Source of the DNA: an uncultured Chloroflexota bacterium
Lineage (GTDB): Bacteria; Chloroflexota; Anaerolineae; Aggregatilineales; Phototrophicaceae
Assembly: GCA_937988705.1 (NCBI GenBank)
Contig: CALKIA010000615.1
Coordinates: 1-14,101 of the forward strand
Length of the DNA stretch: 14,101 nt
Direction: 5' to 3'
In this document: piece after piece, positions 7,423-14,101 of the stretch
How positions within the stretch are numbered: the first letter of the stretch is position 1
Layout of the letters: the number at the start of each line of letters is the position of its first letter
The notes under the pieces: generated by a model
Told to the model about the DNA's origin: nothing
Database searches by the model: none
The model's input: only the letters and a program-made list of their open reading frames with translations
Position numbers and translations under genes: made by a program

Positions 7423-8730
7423 TTAGCGATATTCCGCCAGCAGTGCGTCGATCTGTTCTTGCGCCGAGGCCATCGCCGCCGCCGCATCGGTTTCCGCACC
7501 GCTGATGACACCGCTCAGCGTGGCATTGATGATGTTCTGCGTGTCGATTGCCCGGTAGGACGTGAATTCCGCCGCCGCGTAGGCGAGCTGGTCACGCGCC
7601 GCCAGATACTGCGGGCGTTCCGCCGCCAGCGAAGCCAGCGGATCCAGTTCCCAGGCACTCGCACGAGCCGCAATGTAACCAGTCGCTGCACCCCAGTCCG
7701 ACTGGATTTCGGGCGAGGCGAGGAATTCTGCCCACAGCCACGCCGCTTCCAGTTCTTCCGGGCTGCGTTCTGCGCCGGGCGGGTTGAAGATATAGGTGTT
7801 GCCGCCGCCGGTCACCGTGCCATAACCCAGACCTTCGTCATTGGGCAGCCCCATCGGGACGAAGGCCGCACCCACTTCAAAGGTGGCATTGTTGAGCAGG
7901 TTGGTCATCGTGCCGGTGGTGTGAATGATCATGGCCGCCTGCCCGTTGAGGAACGCGGTCGGGGTATCGCCCCACACGCTGCCACCCGCCGGGCCAACGG
8001 CATATTCCGTGCCGAGATTGGTTGCAAAGTCGAGCGCGTCGATCACCTGCGGATCGTTCATGTACACGGTCGTCGGGGTTTCGCCCGTGATGTTGCGGCC
8101 GTTGCCGATAGCAAACGGCTGGAACACCCAGATCGGGAAACCACCCGCGAACGGTACCAGCAGACCCCAGCGCTCGCCATTCGGCAGCGTGAGCGCCTGC
8201 GCAGCCGCCAGCAGTTCGTCACGGTTCGTCGGCGGGTTTTCGATGCCGGCTTCGCGCAGCAGGTCAGCGTTGTAATACAGAATCACGGTGCTGCGCTGGA
8301 ACGGCAGCGACCAGATGGTGCCTTCTTCATCCATGCTGTTGGCCAGGAAGGCCGGGAAAATGTCGCTCACGAACGCTTCCGGGTCTTCCAGCGTATCGAT
8401 GTACGACTGCATCGGGACGATAGAGCCTTCGTCAATGAAGCTGTACAGGTCAGTCGTCAGCATCACGGCGACATCAGGGCCTGCACCCCCACCATTGAGT
8501 TCAGTGCGGATGGTGTCACGCGTCTGCGTATACGAGCCTGTGTACGTTGGGACAACCGTGATATTGGGATTCAGCTCGTGGAATTGATCCGCGTAGCGCT
8601 GAATGATCTCATTGATCGGGGCGTCAACTGCCGTAGGGAAGTAAAATTCGATGGTGATATCAGCCTGCGCCATGACGCTTGCGCTGGTCAACAGAACAAA
8701 CAAGACAACGAGCAACAGCACTTTACGCAT
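7423..8730 (-). CDS. Extracellular solute-binding protein of a sugar-type ABC importer (UgpB-like)
   Basis: This 435-residue exported protein captures substrate outside the membrane for the two permeases encoded downstream. It has a clear signal peptide, MRKVLLLVVLFVLLTSASV, with a type I cleavage site around AQA|D (residues 21-24). There is no lipobox Cys, unlike many binding proteins of monoderm-like bacteria. Family hallmarks follow: FPAFLANSMDEEGTIWSLPF, STVILYYNADLLREAGIENP, PTGGGN-like VTGGGNTYIF, and EFLASPEIQSDWGAATGYI, which is close to the UgpB segment around SPEVQAEWHQATGY. The substrate could be a sugar, oligosaccharide or glycerophosphodiester. The ATG at 8730 is chosen over one at 8763 because AGGAGA (complement of 8738-8743) lies 7 nt upstream and the signal peptide begins exactly there. 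Confidence 0.93.
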   Translation of the reverse strand: MRKVLLLVVLFVLLTSASVMAQADITIEFYFPTAVDAPINEIIQRYADQFHELNPNITVVPTYTGSYTQTRDTIRTELNGGGAGPDVAVMLTTDLYSFIDEGSIVPMQSYIDTLEDPEAFVSDIFPAFLANSMDEEGTIWSLPFQRSTVILYYNADLLREAGIENPPTNRDELLAAAQALTLPNGERWGLLVPFAGGFPIWVFQPFAIGNGRNITGETPTTVYMNDPQVIDALDFATNLGTEYAVGPAGGSVWGDTPTAFLNGQAAMIIHTTGTMTNLLNNATFEVGAAFVPMGLPNDEGLGYGTVTGGGNTYIFNPPGAERSPEELEAAWLWAEFLASPEIQSDWGAATGYIAARASAWELDPLASLAAERPQYLAARDQLAYAAAEFTSYRAIDTQNIINATLSGVISGAETDAAAAMASAQEQIDALLAEYR

Positions 8731-8767
8731 ATGGGTCTCTCCTAAAAGAATGCGGTTACGCACAGAA

Positions 8768-8797
8768 ACTATAGCGCGGAATTATTAAGAAAACCAA
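8768..8797 (-). promoter_or_regulatory. Candidate sigma-70-type promoter for the ABC importer
   Basis: Read on the - strand, TTGGTT (complement of 8792-8797) and TATAGT (complement of 8768-8773) are separated by 18 nt in an AT-rich stretch just downstream of menH, and about 40 nt before the binding-protein start. The -35 match is weak. A direct repeat aagccgtt (8796-8803 and 8808-8815, 12 bp apart) overlaps the upstream edge and could be an operator or chance. No experimental signal is visible. Confidence 0.35.
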
Positions 8798-8805
8798 GCC
8801 GTTCT

Positions 8806-9591
8806 TTAAGCCGTTAGGAAGCGCTGCAGCGTTTCTGCGTAAAGAGTTGGCTGTTCCAAATGCACAATGTGCCCCGCGCCGGGGATGATCGCCAGTGTGC
8901 AGTTCGGAAGGCGGTCGCGCATGCGCTGGGCGATCCCGGTGAATTTGGTATCGAGCTGCCCGGCGATCAGCAGCACCGGCAGATGCAGTTCGCCCAAGCG
9001 ATTCCAGTAGCTCGGCTGCGCGCCCGTCCCCATGCCGCGCAGACTATTCCCCAGTCCAATGGGGTTTTGCGCCAAGCGCACCGGCCGTAAGTGAGCGCGC
9101 ATGGCGGGGGTTTGGGTCGCAAACAGCGGATTATTCTCCCATTTGGCCGTAAAGGCTTCGACGCCGTCGCGCTCGATGCGCTCCGCCAGCGCGTAATCAT
9201 TGCCCCGGCGCGCCATCCGTTCGAACTCATCCTCAATCCCCGGCGAGGCGCTTTCAAGCACCAGCTTGGACAGATATTCGGTATGGTGCAGCGCAAAGTC
9301 CAGCGCCAGGCGGCCACCCATCGAATAACCGAGCAGCGTGACAGGTGGGGTGGTCGTCCGCGTGATCAGATCCACGAGGTCGCGCGCCACCGTGCTCATC
9401 CCATAGCGGCGGTAGTTGTCCGGCGACTCGGTCTGCCCGTGCCCAAGTAGATCCGGTGCGATCAACTGCGTGTTGGCCGGAAACAAATCCGGCGACCAGT
9501 TCGCGCCACTCCCCGTAAAGCCATGCAGGGCGACCAGTGGTGCGCCCTCCCCTGTCACTCGCACATGATAGTCCACGCCGTTAATGTTCAT
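8806..9591 (-). CDS. menH: 2-succinyl-6-hydroxy-2,4-cyclohexadiene-1-carboxylate synthase (SHCHC synthase), MenH-type alpha/beta hydrolase
   Basis: This 261-residue alpha/beta-hydrolase is predicted to eliminate pyruvate from SEPHCHC to give SHCHC in menaquinone synthesis. The catalytic triad is visible: S90 in LLGYSMGGRLAL, D214 in AGQLDTKF and H241 in PGAGHIVHLEQP. The oxyanion segment LHGFTGSGANW (22-32) and LESASPGIEDEFERMARR, characteristic of MenH, are present. The protein family is broad, but position in a men cluster makes the MenH call secure. An open frame extends upstream to 9816, but it lies inside menE; the ATG at 9591 gives the normal N-terminus (MNINGVDYHV) and overlaps the menE stop (ATGA), so translation is probably coupled. 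No strong Shine-Dalgarno lies close to it. It is the last men gene; the importer begins 75 nt further on. Confidence 0.9.
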   Translation of the reverse strand: MNINGVDYHVRVTGEGAPLVALHGFTGSGANWSPDLFPANTQLIAPDLLGHGQTESPDNYRRYGMSTVARDLVDLITRTTTPPVTLLGYSMGGRLALDFALHHTEYLSKLVLESASPGIEDEFERMARRGNDYALAERIERDGVEAFTAKWENNPLFATQTPAMRAHLRPVRLAQNPIGLGNSLRGMGTGAQPSYWNRLGELHLPVLLIAGQLDTKFTGIAQRMRDRLPNCTLAIIPGAGHIVHLEQPTLYAETLQRFLTA

Positions 9592-11057
9592 ATGTTGGAT
9601 AGAAGCTGCTCCTTCACAGCGGCCCGGTGAATCTTGCCATTCGAGGTTTGTGGCAGCTGCTCCACAAACACGACGGTGCGCGGCTGTTTGTAGCCGGCGA
9701 GACGCTGACGGCTGAACAGGATCAACTCGGGGATAGTTAAATCCATGCCTTGTCGGATGACGACCATCACGGCGACCCGCTGCCCCCATTCGGCATCCGG
9801 CAAGCCAACGACACACACATCCGAGACGGCCGGGTGCTGGCGCAGGGTATTTTCGACTTCCGAGGGATACACGTTTTCGCCACCTGTGACGATCAAATCA
9901 CTGCGTCGATCTACGAGCCACAGATCACCGTCCTTGTCGAGGTAGCCCATATCCCCGGTGTACAGTTCGCCATTCGCGGAGGGGAAAGACAAATACCCCT
10001 GCATGACAACCGGACTGGTCACCACAACTTCGCCGATTTCGCCCACTTTGACCGCTTTCCCGGATTCATCGACAATCCGCAGCGACGTGAACATCAGCGG
10101 TTTGCCCACGCTTCCCGGCTTGCGCACCACTTCCGAGGGGAGCATGGTCGCCACCTGCGAGGCGGCCTCGGTCAAGCCGTAGGTGGTCGCCAGCGGCACA
10201 CCGCGATCCAGCGCCCGCCCCACCAGATCAGCGGTTGCCGCCGCCCCACCCAGCAGCACCAGACGCAGCGAGGCGGGAAAGGTCTCGCGCGCGTTGAGGA
10301 GTCGATAGAGCATGGTCGGCACGACTGACAGCAGTGTGATGTGCTGGGTATCGAGCGCGGCATTGACGGCGTCAAAGTCGAACCCCTGCTGCAAGACCAC
10401 CGTGATCCCGTAGAGCGCCGCCCGCAAGATGATCGCCAGACCGCCGACATGATACAGCGGCAGCGTACACAACCAGCGATCATCCGGCTGGACGCCGATG
10501 CGATACGCCGAGCCTGTCGCGCTGTAAAAGTGATTGGCAAAGGTGAGCTGCACCCCTTTCGGGGTGCCCGTCGTGCCGGAGGTAAACATGATCGATTGCA
10601 GCGCGTTCGGGTTGAAGTCGAGCGGCCGCCACGAGTCGGTCAGCGTAATATCCCACCATGACTGGACCTGTGGGCTGTGGGACTCATCCACGGAGACGAC
10701 CCGCCGCGCACCTGTACTCAACTGCGCGGCGGTGCTTTCGGTGGCAGAGGCACAGATAACCAGCGCGCAGCAGGTCGCGTCGAGCTGATACTCGATCTCC
10801 GTCACGGTCAAGCGCGTGTTAATCGGCAGCAGAACTGCGCCCAAGCGTGCCAGCGCGTGGATGATCACGACATAGTCGGCCTGATTCGGCATCAACACCC
10901 CCACAACGGTGTTCTGCTGGACACCCATCCCGGCGATGCGTCCGCACAACACGCTGACGAACCGATCCAGTTCGCTGTAGGTCAACTCGACATCCTCGGA
11001 AATCAGAGCGATTCCGTCCGGACGCGCAATCCGCTGTGCCGCTAGCCAATCTTTCAT
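9588..11057 (-). CDS. menE: o-Succinylbenzoate-CoA ligase
   Basis: This 489-residue ANL-superfamily enzyme adenylates o-succinylbenzoate and forms its CoA thioester. The motifs are in order: the phosphate loop MFTSGTTGTPKG (157-168), LPLYHVGGLAI (199-209), TTYGLTEAAS (291-300), ELYTGDMGYLDKDGDLW (364-380) with D369, the hinge VDRRSDLIVTGGENVYP (382-398), and the C-terminal lysine K474 in TSNGKIHR. Length and lack of any extra domain fit MenE rather than a long-chain acyl-CoA ligase, and the neighbours menB and menH support it. The ATG at 11057 has GAGG (complement of 11063-11066) 5 nt upstream. A 126-nt gap separates it from menB, the longest gap in the cluster, and holds an inverted repeat. 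Its stop overlaps the menH start. Confidence 0.93.
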   Translation of the reverse strand: MKDWLAAQRIARPDGIALISEDVELTYSELDRFVSVLCGRIAGMGVQQNTVVGVLMPNQADYVVIIHALARLGAVLLPINTRLTVTEIEYQLDATCCALVICASATESTAAQLSTGARRVVSVDESHSPQVQSWWDITLTDSWRPLDFNPNALQSIMFTSGTTGTPKGVQLTFANHFYSATGSAYRIGVQPDDRWLCTLPLYHVGGLAIILRAALYGITVVLQQGFDFDAVNAALDTQHITLLSVVPTMLYRLLNARETFPASLRLVLLGGAAATADLVGRALDRGVPLATTYGLTEAASQVATMLPSEVVRKPGSVGKPLMFTSLRIVDESGKAVKVGEIGEVVVTSPVVMQGYLSFPSANGELYTGDMGYLDKDGDLWLVDRRSDLIVTGGENVYPSEVENTLRQHPAVSDVCVVGLPDAEWGQRVAVMVVIRQGMDLTIPELILFSRQRLAGYKQPRTVVFVEQLPQTSNGKIHRAAVKEQLLSNI

Positions 11058-11072
11058 ATCAGCCTCGACGTA

Positions 11073-11174
11073 TTCAGTTCACAGTGTCCAGTTTACCGTA
11101 TATTTTTATCGACGCATGCGATTCGTACGGATCTGGCGCGGGTTCTCACCATCGACTGAAAACTGCGAACTGAA
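11073..11174. repeat. Inverted repeat in the menB-menE gap
   Basis: The left arm at 11073-11092 (ttcagttcacagtgtccagt) and right arm at 11155-11174 (actgaaaactgcgaactgaa) are reverse complements at 17 of 20 positions and enclose 62 bp, which include the octamer cgcatgcg. Words like actgaaaactgaac recur as dispersed intergenic repeats in many genomes. It could be a remnant of such an element; a function in processing between menB and menE is possible but not shown. Confidence 0.55.
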
Positions 11175-11183
11175 AACTCCTGC

Positions 11184-12014
11184 TCACGGCCGCCAGGGAT
11201 ACTTGCGATAGTTCGGCGGGCGCTTGTTCACAAATGCGTCGCGGCCTTCGCTGCCCTCCTCCGACATGTAGAACAGCATGGTCGCGTCACCCGCCAGCAC
11301 CTGCAAACCCGCCTGACCATCGAGCGCAGCATTGAAACCCGCCTTCAGGAAGCGGATGGCAATCGGGCTTTTGTCGAGGATTTCCTGTGCCCACTGCACG
11401 CCTTCGGCTTCGAGCTGTTCGACCGGGACGACCGTGTTGACCAGCCCCATCTCCAGCGCCTGTTCTGCGTTGTACTGGCGGCACAGATACCAGATTTCGC
11501 GGGCTTTCTTCTGCCCGATGATGCTGGCCAGATAGCTCGCGCCGAACCCACCGTCGAAGCTGCCCACCTTCGGCCCCGTCTGTCCGAAAATCGCGTTGTC
11601 CGCGGCAATCGTCAGATCGGCGATCACGGAGAGGACATGCCCCCCGCCGATCGAATAGCCCGCCACCAGCGCGATCACCGGCTTGGGCATCGTGCGGATG
11701 ATGCGCTGGAGTTCCAGCACGTTCAGGCGTGCGACGCCATCATCGCCAACATAGCCTGCGTGACCGCGTACCTTCTGGTCGCCGCCGGAGCAGAACGCAT
11801 ACTTGCCATCGGCGGCGGGGCCGTTGCCCGTGAGCAGGATGACGCCCACGCTCTGATCGCGCCACGCATCGCGGAAGGCATCGATCATCTCGTCAATCGT
11901 CTTGGGACGGAAGGCGTTGCGCACTTCGGGACGATTGAAGGCGATGCGCGCCATGCCGTCGGCTTTGTGATATGTGATATCTTCGTACGGTTTAGCTTCT
12001 ACCCAGTTCACCAT
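11184..12014 (-). CDS. menB: 1,4-dihydroxy-2-naphthoyl-CoA synthase
   Basis: This 276-residue crotonase-family enzyme closes the second ring of the naphthoquinone by Dieckmann-type condensation of OSB-CoA. It has the family signatures AFCSGGDQKVRG (73-84), AGYSIGGGHVLSV (118-130), IFGQTGPKVGSFDGG (142-156) with S152 and D154, GQKKAREIWYLCRQY (167-181) and the near-invariant C-terminal end KRPPNYRKYPWRP. G147 in QTGPK corresponds to Gly156 of the E. coli enzyme, so it should be the type that uses bicarbonate as catalytic base rather than the type with an Asp at this site. Start at 12014: AGAGG (complement of 12025-12029) lies about 10 nt upstream, and menD ends 7 nt before. Very secure call. 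Confidence 0.96.
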   Translation of the reverse strand: MVNWVEAKPYEDITYHKADGMARIAFNRPEVRNAFRPKTIDEMIDAFRDAWRDQSVGVILLTGNGPAADGKYAFCSGGDQKVRGHAGYVGDDGVARLNVLELQRIIRTMPKPVIALVAGYSIGGGHVLSVIADLTIAADNAIFGQTGPKVGSFDGGFGASYLASIIGQKKAREIWYLCRQYNAEQALEMGLVNTVVPVEQLEAEGVQWAQEILDKSPIAIRFLKAGFNAALDGQAGLQVLAGDATMLFYMSEEGSEGRDAFVNKRPPNYRKYPWRP

Positions 12015-12021
12015 GTGTCTT

Positions 12022-13788
12022 TTACCTCTGCAATACGGTCGTTACCAGCTGTTGAATTTGCTTGCGCCGCGCATCGTCGTGCGCGGCATCGGTGCGCACT
12101 TCGATGATGCGCGGTGTGCGCCCGCCCACCGTCACATCGACGGCGCTGCGGAAGGTCTCCCGATCGGTCACGCTGACAAAATCGAGGCCATACAGCCGCG
12201 CGACATGCTCAAACTGCAAGCCATGCGGCATGACGAACAATTCTGTGAACGGCGGGTCAAATTTAGAGACTGGCAGTCGTTGGAAAATGCCGCCGCCATC
12301 GTTGTTGAGCAGCACAATCGTCAGGTTATCCACGCCGCAGTTGCGCACTGCCAGCAAGCCGTTCATGTCGTGATACAACGTAATGTCGCCGACGAGCAGC
12401 ACGGTCGGTTTTCCCGTCGCCGCGGCCAGCCCCAAAGCCGTCGACACGTTGCCGTCAATGCCGCTCGCGCCGCGATTGGCGAAGATGTGTAGGTGTTTAG
12501 TCGAGGGACGCGCAAACTGCTCGACATGCCGCACGGGGAGACTGTTACCCGCGAACAGGTTCGCGCCGTCCGGCAAGCGATCCAGCAAATCGGCAACCAC
12601 TTGCCCATCGAAGAATTCATCGCCGAGCCGCTGACTGAGGTTCAGCCACGTGACCGCCTCCACCATCCGGATGTGCTGCGCCCACAGCGATTCAGGCCGC
12701 GCTGGTAGGCGTCCGCTCAACGACAGGCAGAGCAGCGTCGGATCGGCATGGACGAACAGGTGCGTGCGGTGCGTATCATCCGCCCAAACACCATCCGCGC
12801 TGACCTGAACGCGGTGCTTGACGTCAATCCGTTCGAGATACGAATTGAGCACATTTGAAGTCGGCACGCCGCCAAAGCGCAGCACCACATCAGGCGCTTC
12901 CCACGTGGGCGGCGCGTTGAGGAAGGTGTCATACCCGCCGATCACCGCCGTGTCCTGCACATGCCCACCGAAGCGCACATCCGAAGTCGGATCGGCGAAG
13001 ATCGGATAGCCGGTGCGCTGGGAGAGCTGCGCGACCGCCGAGACGAAATTCTCGCCCAACGACTTTGGCCCGCACACGATGATCCCGCGTTCGTGCCGCT
13101 CCAGAAGGGCGAGGAGCGTCTGCATCTGCTGGACGGTCGGAATGGTCGCGCCGCCCGTCATGACCGTGAACGCGCCCGCGTAGTCGAAGCCCGCATCGTC
13201 GATGGCATCCGCGTGATCGGTCTCGACGGGAATTGGTTCGAGCGGCTTACGGAACGGCAGATTGACATGCACCACACCCTTACGCCCGCCCCCGATGCCG
13301 TCCGCGGTCGCGTAGGCGCGCGCCGCCAGTGTACGGAGCGCGCGAATCGTCAGCGCCGCAGGTTGGCTTTCCGGCAGCGGCGCATCGACCGACCACAGCG
13401 CATAATCGCCGTACATCTTGATCTGATCAATCGTCTGGTTGGCGCCGCTGTAGCGCAGTTCTGGCGGGCGATCCGTCGTCAGCACGAGCAGCGGCACGCG
13501 CGATTCGTGCGCTTCGATGATCGCCGGGAAGAAGTTGGCGGTCGCGCTACCCGACGTACACACGAGCGCCACCGGTTCCTCGGTCGCCAGCGCCAGACCG
13601 AGCGCGAAAAACGCGGCGCTGCGCTCGTCCAGATGCGGGTAGATGCGAATGCCATCATGCTCGGCAAACGCCATCGTCAGCGGCGTGGAGCGCGACCCCG
13701 GCGCGATGCACACCGAGCGCAAACCCGCCCGCGCCAGTTCGTCAACAAAGACCCGCGTCCAGAGAAAATTGCGATTAGGCGCGTACAT
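12022..13788 (-). CDS. menD: 2-succinyl-5-enolpyruvyl-6-hydroxy-3-cyclohexene-1-carboxylate (SEPHCHC) synthase
   Basis: This 588-residue thiamine-diphosphate enzyme adds decarboxylated 2-oxoglutarate to isochorismate, the first committed step of the classical menaquinone pathway. It shows PGSRSTPLT (30-38), HLDERSAAFFALGLA with the ThDP-activating E55, VCTSGSATANFFPAIIEA (76-93), TTDRPPELR followed by SGANQTIDQ, and ANRGASGIDGNVSTA. The ThDP/metal motif is GDITLYHDMNG (from G467, D468) to NNDGGGIFQRLP (N495, N496). Length fits MenD. The start at 13788 has GAGG (complement of 13795-13798) 6 nt upstream; that site and the first codons lie inside the end of menF, a 14-nt overlap. menB follows after 7 nt. 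Confidence 0.96.
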   Translation of the reverse strand: MYAPNRNFLWTRVFVDELARAGLRSVCIAPGSRSTPLTMAFAEHDGIRIYPHLDERSAAFFALGLALATEEPVALVCTSGSATANFFPAIIEAHESRVPLLVLTTDRPPELRYSGANQTIDQIKMYGDYALWSVDAPLPESQPAALTIRALRTLAARAYATADGIGGGRKGVVHVNLPFRKPLEPIPVETDHADAIDDAGFDYAGAFTVMTGGATIPTVQQMQTLLALLERHERGIIVCGPKSLGENFVSAVAQLSQRTGYPIFADPTSDVRFGGHVQDTAVIGGYDTFLNAPPTWEAPDVVLRFGGVPTSNVLNSYLERIDVKHRVQVSADGVWADDTHRTHLFVHADPTLLCLSLSGRLPARPESLWAQHIRMVEAVTWLNLSQRLGDEFFDGQVVADLLDRLPDGANLFAGNSLPVRHVEQFARPSTKHLHIFANRGASGIDGNVSTALGLAAATGKPTVLLVGDITLYHDMNGLLAVRNCGVDNLTIVLLNNDGGGIFQRLPVSKFDPPFTELFVMPHGLQFEHVARLYGLDFVSVTDRETFRSAVDVTVGGRTPRIIEVRTDAAHDDARRKQIQQLVTTVLQR

Positions 13789-14101
13789 GCTTCACCTCAG
13801 TGTTGTGAGCCTCACCCCGGTTGGCCGCGTTCACCTCCCCCTCTCCCCCGGGAGAGGGGGTTGGGGGGTGAGGTTGAGCTGTGCCAATTCCCAGTGCATT
13901 GAGCATGGGTCGAAACTTGAGCGCGGTTTCGTCCCATTCGCGCTGCGGCGTCGATTCTGCCACGATCCCCGCGCCCGAATAGAGCCACGCCCGTTCGCCC
14001 TGCACCACCGCTGAGCGGATGGCGACCGCAAACATGCCATCGAGCTTGTGGTCGAGCCAGCCAATTGGCGCGGCATACCACCCACGCGGCATCGGTTCGG
14101 C
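13775..14101 (-). CDS. menF: Isochorismate synthase, C-terminal part (5' truncated by window edge) with repeat-encoded tail
   Basis: 108 residues are visible, open to the window edge. The segment PRGWYAAPIGWLD, followed by FAVAIRSAVVQGERAWLYSGAGIVAESTPQ (written here in two parts: FAVAIRSAVV, LYSGAGIVAES) and REWDETALKFRPMLNALGI, is the conserved end of chorismate-utilising isochorismate synthases (MenF/EntC/DhbC), which convert chorismate to isochorismate. In a men cluster it is menF. Homologues normally end near the ALGI position; here about 35 more residues follow (starting PHPPTPSPGGEGE), encoded by the palindromic repeat at 13809-13873. The stop TAA lies 14 nt inside menD. An ATG at 14092 is internal. 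The N-terminal part, with most active-site residues, is outside the window. Confidence 0.92.
   Translation of the reverse strand, partial: AEPMPRGWYAAPIGWLDHKLDGMFAVAIRSAVVQGERAWLYSGAGIVAESTPQREWDETALKFRPMLNALGIGTAQPHPPTPSPGGEGEVNAANRGEAHNTEVKHVRA
13809..13873. repeat. Nested palindromic repeat, copy 2, inside the 3' end of menF
   Basis: Inner arms ccccctctccc (13837-13847) and gggagaggggg (13850-13860), 2-nt centre; outer arms cctcacccc (13810-13818) and ggggtgagg (13865-13873). The inner arms are identical to those at 1269-1292, the outer arms nearly so, and the spacing is almost the same. It is translated as part of menF and ends just before the menD ribosome-binding site. Confidence 0.82.

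Noticed and set aside
7261..8745. Long open frame (494 codons) on the + strand across the solute-binding-protein gene
   Set aside because: The - strand frame has a signal peptide, a good ribosome-binding site and clear UgpB-like motifs; the + strand translation is Arg-rich without any family pattern.
9592..9816. N-terminal extension of MenH by 75 residues
   Set aside because: The extension lies within menE, is compositionally odd, and the ATG at 9591 overlaps the menE stop and matches the normal MenH start.

Overview
The window is GC-rich, densely packed bacterial chromosome with short gaps, ATGA stop/start overlaps and several palindromic intergenic repeats. The gene families and the repeat words (G-rich nested palindromes, gtaggg/cgtccctac palindromes, aacgcaaag-type arms) look most like a Chloroflexota genome, perhaps Anaerolineae-like. 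That assignment is inference: no rRNA or marker gene is present.

Left part (1-5326, + strand): a lipid or polyketide module. It opens with the C-terminal part of a type I, PUFA-synthase-like polyketide synthase (end of a ketoreductase domain, then a double-hotdog dehydratase). Next come an Sfp-type phosphopantetheinyl transferase, an acyl-CoA carboxylase carboxyltransferase (PccB-like), a biotin-carboxylase-like protein and a biotinyl carrier protein. The last four genes are linked by ATGA overlaps or very short gaps and are almost certainly one operon. The expected logic is that the transferase activates the ACP of the synthase and the carboxylase supplies malonyl- or methylmalonyl-CoA. The biotin-carboxylase-like protein is abnormal: it lacks the whole ATP-lid (B) domain of about 80 residues and several catalytic residues, yet its frame is open and its ends are normal. 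It looks like a pseudoenzyme and is the most interesting item here.

Middle (5327-8805): a convergent intergenic region holding a large imperfect inverted repeat, then on the - strand a UgpB/UgpA/UgpE-like (CUT1) ABC importer. Its order of transcription is binding protein, MalF-type permease, MalG-type permease, with no ATPase gene. Two perfect palindromes sit between the binding-protein gene and the first permease gene.

Right part (8806-14101, - strand): a menaquinone cluster transcribed menF(partial)-menD-menB-menE-menH. It covers isochorismate synthase, SEPHCHC synthase, DHNA-CoA synthase, OSB-CoA ligase and SHCHC synthase; menC and menA are not in view. The 3' end of menF runs through a palindromic repeat, related to the copy near 1240-1306, and so encodes a low-complexity tail that overlaps the start of menD. 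The transporter genes follow menH in the same direction after 75 nt.
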